This document shows, piece after piece, positions 6,557 through 10,243 of a DNA stretch of 10,243 nt. Both the position numbers and the translations under genes were made by a program. Source of the stretch: Candidatus Aenigmatarchaeota archaeon (GTDB taxonomy: Archaea; Aenigmatarchaeota; Aenigmatarchaeia; JACPZZ01); the NCBI GenBank assembly GCA_016202795.1, contig JACQNY010000079.1:1-10243 (forward strand), read 5' to 3'. The notes below the pieces were generated by a model. The model saw only the letters and a list, made by a program, of their open reading frames with translations. It made no database searches and had not been told where the DNA came from. Within the stretch, counting starts at the first letter, position 1; each line of letters opens with the position of its first letter.

Positions 6557-7530
6557 TGCTGCTTAACCTCGCCCAGGCCATCAATCTGGCATTGCGGCAG
6601 GAAATGGAAAAAGACAAAAAAGTTGTACTGCTCGGCGAGGATATAGGCGTTGACGGCGGCGTTTTCCGCGTGACCGAAGGGTTGCTGGATAAATTCGGCT
6701 CTGACCGCGTTATCGACACGCCCCTTGCAGAATCGGCTATTATAGGCGCGTCTATAGGGATGGCTATTTACGGGCTAAAACCGGTGGCAGAAATACAATT
6801 CGACGGTTTTATTTATCCTGCGCTGGACCAGTTGATTTCACACGCCGCGAAGATTCGCAACCGTTCCCGCGGTCGTTTCACGTGTCCGCTGGTTGTCCGC
6901 GTTCCATGCGCCGGCGGTATACACGCACCTGAACACCACTCAGAATCGCCGGAAACGCATATCGTTCACACGCCCGGATTAAAGGCCGTGATACCGTCAA
7001 CGCCGTACGATGCCAAAGGGTTAATGGCCGCGGCCATACGCGACTCCAACCCTGTGATATTTTTTGAGCCGAAGAAACTGTATCGCTCGCCGAAGCAGGA
7101 TGTACCGGAAAAGGATTATGAAATCCCTATCGGAAAAGCAGGCGTAACAAAAGAAGGCAGCGACGTTACGTTAATATCATGGGGTACGATGGCGCATGTT
7201 TGCGCAGAAGCCGCGGAAAAATTAAAAGATAAAAACATAGACGCTGAAATCATCGATTTACGTTCGTTATCGCCGTTGGATACAAAAACAATTTTAACTT
7301 CTGTCCAGAAAACGGGCCGTGCAGTTATTGTGCACGAGGCGCCGCGTACTGTCGGATTAGGCGCCGAGATTGCCGCGACAATAAGCGAGGCTGACATATT
7401 GTCGTTAAAGGCGCCTGTGAAACGCGTTACAGGATTTGACATACCAATGCCTCTTGCAAAGCATGAGAACTTATATTTGCCAAACGTAGAACGTGTAGCG
7501 AAAGCCGCGGAAGAAGTTATGAAGTTTTAG
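6556..7530 (+). CDS. pdhB: Pyruvate (2-oxoacid) dehydrogenase E1 component, beta subunit
   Basis: The beta subunit of the E1 heterotetramer, 324 residues, the normal family length. The N-terminal transketolase-like pyrimidine-binding domain shows LGEDIGVDGGVFRVT (26-40), DTPLAESAIIG with the catalytic-type Glu59 that activates thiamine diphosphate, and GGIHAPEHHSES (120-131). The C-terminal domain shows ISWGTMAHVC (207-216), EIIDLRSLSPLDT (231-243), VIVHEAP (257-263) and VTGFDIPMPLAKHEN (291-305), the last typical of PDH rather than transketolase. The ATG overlaps the previous stop as TAATG, and GTGATC at 6545-6550 is an archaeal-type SD 5 nt upstream. It completes E1 with the alpha subunit. 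No E2 or E3 gene follows; the next gene is a toxin-antitoxin module. Confidence 0.94.
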   Translation: MLLNLAQAINLALRQEMEKDKKVVLLGEDIGVDGGVFRVTEGLLDKFGSDRVIDTPLAESAIIGASIGMAIYGLKPVAEIQFDGFIYPALDQLISHAAKIRNRSRGRFTCPLVVRVPCAGGIHAPEHHSESPETHIVHTPGLKAVIPSTPYDAKGLMAAAIRDSNPVIFFEPKKLYRSPKQDVPEKDYEIPIGKAGVTKEGSDVTLISWGTMAHVCAEAAEKLKDKNIDAEIIDLRSLSPLDTKTILTSVQKTGRAVIVHEAPRTVGLGAEIAATISEADILSLKAPVKRVTGFDIPMPLAKHENLYLPNVERVAKAAEEVMKF

Positions 7531-7566
7531 AAGAAAGCAGCCTTTTGATAGAGGACACGTAAAACT

Positions 7567-7588
7567 ATTTATATATCGATATATATAA
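7567..7588 (+). promoter_or_regulatory. TATA region and palindromic operator of the AbrB/VapC pair
   Basis: The A/T-rich stretch TTTATATATCGATATATATA lies 18-38 nt before the AbrB-type start. Within it 7570-7585 (TATATATCGATATATA) is a perfect 16-bp palindrome centred on CG, covering two candidate TATA boxes. Type II antitoxins with AbrB folds usually bind palindromes in their own promoters, so this is a plausible autoregulatory operator. Alternating TA sequence is palindromic by nature, so the symmetry alone is weak proof. Confidence 0.5.
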
Positions 7589-7605
7589 TGTTTTACGGTG
7601 ATTTT

Positions 7606-7818
7606 ATGGAAACAGTAAAAGTTTCGCCCAAATTCCAGGTGGTCATACCTAAGAATGTCAGGGAATCTATGGGGATAAAAGCAGGTGAAAAACTGGTTGT
7701 CATAGAAAAGGGGAGGAGCATACACCTGATCCCAATCACAGACATAAGAAAAGCCAGGGGAATGGCAAAAGGAGTCGATACTAAAAACCTGAGGGACGAA
7801 AGTGAACGTTTTGGTTGA
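7606..7818 (+). CDS. AbrB/SpoVT-type antitoxin (VapB-like)
   Basis: A 70-residue swapped-hairpin AbrB-family DNA-binding protein, the antitoxin partner of the VapC toxin that follows. The N-terminal motif is VKVSPKFQVVIPKNVRESMGI, then KAGEKLVVIEKG, which is the double-psi beta-hairpin half-domain that dimerises on DNA. The C-terminal tail (about 46-70, RKARGMAKGVDTKNLRDESE) is the part that normally wraps and blocks the VapC active site. I chose ATG 7606 because GGTGAT (7597-7602) just upstream is an archaeal-type SD and the protein begins like its relatives; ATG 7588 would add six residues and lies inside the promoter palindrome. It overlaps vapC by 17 bases and probably represses its own operon. 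Confidence 0.88.
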   Translation: METVKVSPKFQVVIPKNVRESMGIKAGEKLVVIEKGRSIHLIPITDIRKARGMAKGVDTKNLRDESERFG

Positions 7819-8182
7819 TTCTTATGGCTGGATAGAATTTTTTGCAACAAAGGACAAAAACAACAAATATACCGCATATATAGAAAAAGCTAACCCGAAA
7901 GAGTATATCACCCCTTCGATAGTGATTTACGAAGTTTACAAAAAAATAAAAATGGAGGCCGGGGAAGAAAAAGCGTTGGAAGCTTGCGCTTACATAATGT
8001 CCAATACCAGTGTAGCCCACCTGACAGAAAAACTGGCTTTAGAGGCTGCGGATTTCAGCATAGCGCTGGGGATGGCGATGGCAGACTCTATCGTAGTTGC
8101 TACGGCGAAAGCGAATAGTGCTAAGATAATTACCGGGGATGAACATTTCAGAAAACTGGAAAATGTGGAACTAATTAAATAA
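7802..8182 (+). CDS. vapC: VapC-like PIN-domain ribonuclease toxin
   Basis: A 126-residue PIN-domain endoribonuclease; VapC toxins cut tRNA or rRNA when freed from the antitoxin. All four acidic active-site positions are present: Asp6 (VLVDSYGWIEFF), Glu44 (SIVIYEVYKKI), Asp95 (GMAMADSIVVATA) and Asp113 (IITGDEHF). These coordinate Mg or Mn. Length is normal, so the toxin looks intact. The start is GTG, placed 17 bases inside the antitoxin gene, with GAGGGA at 7791-7796 as a possible SD 5 nt upstream. The overlap makes toxin synthesis depend on antitoxin translation. No base-composition break from the neighbouring genes is obvious by eye. Its RNA target cannot be told from sequence. Confidence 0.92.
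   Translation: MNVLVDSYGWIEFFATKDKNNKYTAYIEKANPKEYITPSIVIYEVYKKIKMEAGEEKALEACAYIMSNTSVAHLTEKLALEAADFSIALGMAMADSIVVATAKANSAKIITGDEHFRKLENVELIK
8172..8182 (+). promoter_or_regulatory. TATA-like box of the zinc-finger membrane gene
   Basis: TAATTAAATAA, overlapping the end of vapC, is centred about 25 nt upstream of the ATG at 8202, with no SD between. It suggests independent leaderless transcription rather than read-through from the toxin genes. Confidence 0.5.
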
Positions 8183-8201
8183 CCCGCAACAAATTATTCA
8201 T

Positions 8202-8615
8202 ATGCCCTGTCATGTTTGTGGCGCAGATCCTGCAGACTATTCTTGCCAGTCCTGCAAAAAGGAAATGTGTTATTCGCACGCGCGGACAATGGGTAATTCA
8301 ATAACGTGCGTAGATTGTTTAAAAAATGCCAAGCCATTGAAAGAGGAGAAGAATTTTTTCGCGTCGGCCTTCAACTACGCACTTGTTCTGACTGTAGGGT
8401 TGGTCGCGATATTTTTGGTCGGCGAGTACGCAATCTTCGGGTTGCTGGACAGCTATTCAAGCCTGCTTCCCGACTCTGCAAAAAGTTTGATAACACTGTT
8501 CCGCGGGGCTTCTGTCGCGGTCCTTGGCGGTTCGGCAGCCATAACAATTTTGCTTTTCCTGCTCGGAAAAACGGTTAATAAGGATAAAAAAAAGCAGCCT
8601 GTTTTACAACGATGA
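8202..8615 (+). CDS. Zinc-finger protein with two membrane segments
   Basis: A 137-residue protein with no function I recognise. Residues 3-39 hold eight potential zinc ligands: Cys3, Cys6, Cys15, Cys18, Cys23, His26, Cys36 and Cys39. The spacing CxxC, CxxC, CxxxH, CxxC would bind two zincs, probably in a B-box-like or cross-brace fold. A lysine-rich linker (41-50) follows, then two hydrophobic helices at about 57-80 and 102-122, and a basic tail (123-137). By the positive-inside rule both the finger and the tail should face the cytoplasm, as a hairpin membrane protein. Such fingers usually bind proteins rather than DNA. It follows vapC by 19 bases but has its own TATA-like box, and its last 12 bases overlap the convergent micro-ORF. 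A role as a membrane adaptor is speculation. Confidence 0.8.
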   Translation: MPCHVCGADPADYSCQSCKKEMCYSHARTMGNSITCVDCLKNAKPLKEEKNFFASAFNYALVLTVGLVAIFLVGEYAIFGLLDSYSSLLPDSAKSLITLFRGASVAVLGGSAAITILLFLLGKTVNKDKKKQPVLQR

Positions 8616-8714
8616 AACCAATTTTTGGTATTTCCGCTTAAAGCCCTTTTTGTAAACGGCGTTGTATTTTTTCTTGTGCCCCCTGTCCTTTTCGAAAAAT
8701 TCCTGCCTGCTCAT
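8604..8714 (-). CDS. Basic 36-residue micro-protein
   Basis: A short minus-strand ORF of 36 codons that fills the gap between the zinc-finger and EamA genes. The product begins MSRQEFFEKDRGHKKKYNAV and continues with a Lys/Arg/Tyr-rich tail, giving a strongly basic, probably helical peptide that could bind nucleic acid or ribosomes. Three points favour a real gene. GGTGA (8723-8719) is an archaeal-type SD 4 nt before the ATG, an A/T-rich promoter-like stretch (8731-8750) lies upstream, and nothing else explains the 166-bp gap. It ends 12 bases inside the 3' end of the convergent zinc-finger gene. I do not recognise a family, and chance cannot be excluded at this length. Confidence 0.5.
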   Translation of the reverse strand: MSRQEFFEKDRGHKKKYNAVYKKGFKRKYQKLVSSL

Positions 8715-8715
8715 G

Positions 8716-8781
8716 CCGTCACCAATTGAATTATATATCAAATATTAATAAGACGGCGTTCAAATAGTTATCTTTGGTAAC
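8716..8781. promoter_or_regulatory. Divergent promoter region between micro-ORF and EamA gene
   Basis: The stretch 8731-8750 (TTATATATCAAATATTAATA) could supply TATA boxes in both directions. AATATTAATA is about 36 nt upstream of the EamA ATG, and TTAATATTTGATATATAA read on the minus strand precedes the micro-ORF with its GGTGA. Exact boxes are uncertain. Confidence 0.4.
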
Positions 8782-9708
8782 ATGAAAAGGCTGCGCGATT
8801 TCTTCAAAAATTCCAGCTACGCGGGATTTTTATACGCCATCTTGTCCGTAGTTTTCATGTCCCCGATTTTTATCATCGTCAGCATCGTGACCAGGGAAAT
8901 GCCCACTGAAACAGCAAATTTTATGTTCTTTGGCTCAGGGCTTTTGGTAACATTCGCCATATCCACAATGCAAAAAAAGAACACGCATATAATCAAACTT
9001 GCGAGAAATCATTTCAGGCCCCTGTTTCTGTTGGGGGCGATAAACGCGGCGGCTGCTATACTGTTTTTTATGGGCATAAAAGCGATAGGCCCCTCTACAG
9101 CAGCGTTCATCTCCAGGTTCGAGACGGTGTTCACCATATTTTTGGGCGCTGTCATTTTAAAGGAAAAGTTTGGAAAGGTTGATGCGTTAGGCATAGCCAT
9201 CACGGTGATAGGGGCGTTGCTGATAACATACTCCGACGTTTCGATCGCACTGGGATCTTTCCTGATTTTGGCAAGTTCTGTCATAATATCGTTTCAAAGG
9301 ATACTTCTTAAAAAACATGTTTCTAGGATACGGCCGTCCGAGCTTAATCAGTTGAGATTGCTGTTTACCACGTCCTTGCTACTTGTTTATGTGGTTGCAA
9401 CTTCAAAATTGGTTGTCCCGTCAGTTGGCAACGCGTTGCTGATAATGCTTGGCGGTATAATGGCGCCTGTAATAGGATTTTACTTCATGCTCAAATCCAT
9501 GGAGCGCATGGAAGTCTCAAAAACAATGACGATAAAAGCCATCGAGCCCTTCGCAGTTATTGTTATGGCCTCAACTTTGCTCGGGTCTTCGATATCGCCG
9601 GAACAGGTGTTCGGTGGCGGCATTATGATAACCGGTATTATTATCTTGGCTGTTGCGCACAAAAGACAGGCGGTCAACAAAAGCCAGATAACCGTTGCGG
9701 TGGATTGA
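8782..9708 (+). CDS. EamA/DMT-superfamily permease
   Basis: A 308-residue integral membrane protein of the drug/metabolite transporter superfamily with two EamA repeats (about 15-150 and 155-292), giving about ten membrane helices. The first repeat ends in the hallmark AAFISRFETVFTIFLGAVILKEK segment (107-129) followed by GIAITVIGALLITYS. The second has the matching MEVSKTMTIKAIEPFAVIVMASTLLG (242-267) and GGIMITGIIIL. The N-terminus is basic (MKRLRDFFK), putting it in the cytoplasm, and the short polar C-terminus follows AHKRQ. Members export amino acids, sugars, nucleotides or drugs; the substrate cannot be read from sequence. It stands alone: a promoter region lies upstream, and the HExxH gene converges with only 4 bases between stops. 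Length is normal for the family. Confidence 0.9.
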   Translation: MKRLRDFFKNSSYAGFLYAILSVVFMSPIFIIVSIVTREMPTETANFMFFGSGLLVTFAISTMQKKNTHIIKLARNHFRPLFLLGAINAAAAILFFMGIKAIGPSTAAFISRFETVFTIFLGAVILKEKFGKVDALGIAITVIGALLITYSDVSIALGSFLILASSVIISFQRILLKKHVSRIRPSELNQLRLLFTTSLLLVYVVATSKLVVPSVGNALLIMLGGIMAPVIGFYFMLKSMERMEVSKTMTIKAIEPFAVIVMASTLLGSSISPEQVFGGGIMITGIIILAVAHKRQAVNKSQITVAVD

Positions 9709-9712
9709 ACGC

Positions 9713-10126
9713 TTAAAGCACGTAATGCGCCGGTTCCCGTTGTTTCGCGCGCAGCCTGATAACGTATTCGCTGGCTGCCGGGTCTTTCACATGCTCGATC
9801 TCGTGTATCAAGACATGTTTTTTCAAGTAGCCTAACCCGTAACGGATCCATATTTTGTTAATACAATCGGTCATGCCAAGCACATTTTCAGGCAGGTAGA
9901 CGGCGAAAACCTCGACAACCTCCATGCCTGCGATAGCCTTTGCATCCGAATAACCTATCCTGACCCCAAGCACGTTTACGTAACTTTCTGCTGAAGCTTC
10001 TTTGTTGTCCTTTTCTTGCGTTCCGTCTTGGCTTTCCAAATTATCTTCGTCGTCTGAATCGTCTTCGATCCGCTCTTCGACTTTGCTCACATGCTGCGGG
10101 ATTTGGGTATCAAAAATGGAAGCCAC
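9713..10126 (-). CDS. Small HExxH-motif protein with acidic N-terminal region
   Basis: A 137-residue protein I cannot assign to a named family. Residues 17-47 are a disordered, Asp/Glu-rich stretch. Residues 49-137 look like a compact domain: VNVLGVRIGYSDAKAI, then VEVFAVYLPENVLGMTDC, then a helix carrying His108-Glu109-Ile-Glu-His112, the zincin signature. It is followed by DPAASEYVIRLR with Glu120 as a possible third ligand. The segment KKHVLIHEIEHV has the hydrophobic pattern of a real zincin helix, so a zinc metallopeptidase or relic of one is plausible. There is no signal peptide or membrane helix, so it should be cytoplasmic. The start is GTG, and the upstream 35 bases are extremely A/T rich. 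It converges on the EamA gene. The domain is small for a peptidase, and substrate is unknown. Confidence 0.68.
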   Translation of the reverse strand: MASIFDTQIPQHVSKVEERIEDDSDDEDNLESQDGTQEKDNKEASAESYVNVLGVRIGYSDAKAIAGMEVVEVFAVYLPENVLGMTDCINKIWIRYGLGYLKKHVLIHEIEHVKDPAASEYVIRLRAKQREPAHYVL

Positions 10127-10190
10127 ATAATATATTATATTTTATCCGACATTTTATTATTTAATAGCGGTTAACAAATACTTAATTAAA

Positions 10191-10198
10191 AGGAGGTG
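10191..10198 (+). promoter_or_regulatory. Strong Shine-Dalgarno before the gene at the right edge
   Basis: AGGAGGTG matches the archaeal SD complement almost fully and lies 8 nt (from AGGAGG) before TTG 10205. An A/T-rich promoter-like stretch (about 10152-10167) lies at a suitable distance upstream. Confidence 0.6.
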
Positions 10199-10204
10199 CA
10201 TTGA

Positions 10205-10243
10205 TTGGCTGGAAAAGGAAGAGTAGCTGGAAAGGGAGAAACT
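10205..10243 (+). CDS. Partial gene at the right edge, Gly/Lys-rich N-terminus
   Basis: Only 13 codons are present, beginning at TTG and reading MAGKGRVAGKGET, cut off by the window end. The start was chosen by SD spacing. A competing TTG at 10201 in another frame would read MIGWKRKSSWKGRN but lies only 4 nt from the SD. The strong SD and basic, glycine-rich start suggest a well-expressed nucleic-acid-binding or ribosomal-type protein, which is a guess. It is divergent from the HExxH gene. Confidence 0.45.
   Translation, partial: MAGKGRVAGKGET

Noticed and set aside
7588..7605. Upstream ATG for the AbrB-type antitoxin
   Set aside because: It begins just after the promoter palindrome, too close to the TATA boxes to be transcribed, and the GGTGAT SD points to ATG 7606.
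7606..8182. Idea that the toxin-antitoxin pair and neighbours form a defence island
   Set aside because: Only one ordinary AbrB/VapC module is present, and the flanking genes are metabolic, regulatory or transport genes without known defence domains.
1..10243. tRNA, rRNA, CRISPR repeats, insertion sequences or attachment sites
   Set aside because: Reading through the intergenic gaps showed no cloverleaf pattern, spaced direct repeats or paired terminal inverted repeats, and no transposase or integrase was seen.

Overview
The window looks archaeal. Several genes that open a transcription unit have an A/T-rich TATA-like box centred about 25-28 nt upstream of the start codon and no Shine-Dalgarno (SD) sequence, the layout of leaderless archaeal transcripts. 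Internal or leadered genes instead carry pieces of GGAGGTGATC, the archaeal SD complement. Gene content (AbrB/VapC and RelE-type toxin modules, sparse metabolism, many small proteins, tight packing) would fit a small-genome lineage such as a DPANN archaeon. That placement is an inference and cannot be fixed from this window.

Layout, left to right. 1-201: a shortened RelE/ParE-type toxin on the plus strand. 265-2739, minus strand: a secreted lipoprotein with a degenerate M23-like C-terminal fold, and behind it a divergent amidophosphoribosyltransferase (PurF). 2740-2797: a divergent promoter region. 2798-3754: a NIF3-family metal protein on the plus strand. 3834-7530, plus strand: a lipoate/2-oxoacid dehydrogenase cluster made of a mini-thioredoxin, lipoyl synthase (lipA), pyruvate dehydrogenase E1 alpha, a UPF0306/YhbP-like flavin-fold protein and pyruvate dehydrogenase E1 beta. 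7606-8182: an AbrB/VapC toxin-antitoxin pair with a palindrome over its promoter. 8202-8615: a zinc-finger protein with two membrane segments. 8604-8714, minus strand: a 36-residue basic micro-ORF. 8782-9708: an EamA/DMT permease. 9713-10126, minus strand: a small acidic protein with an HExxH motif. 10205 to the edge: the start of a gene behind a strong SD.

The metabolic core is the lipA-E1 cluster. LipA inserts the two sulfurs of the lipoyl cofactor carried by E2 of 2-oxoacid dehydrogenase complexes. E1 alpha and beta form the thiamine-diphosphate decarboxylase that reductively acylates that lipoyl arm. E2, E3 and a lipoate ligase or octanoyltransferase are not in the window and must be encoded elsewhere if the complex works. 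No tRNA, rRNA, CRISPR array or insertion sequence was seen, and no stretch longer than 300 bases lacks a gene. I found no convincing new multi-gene system. The points most worth checking are the interrupted E1 operon, the internally shortened RelE, the probable pseudo-peptidase lipoprotein, the micro-ORF, the HExxH protein and the two-mode start-signal pattern.
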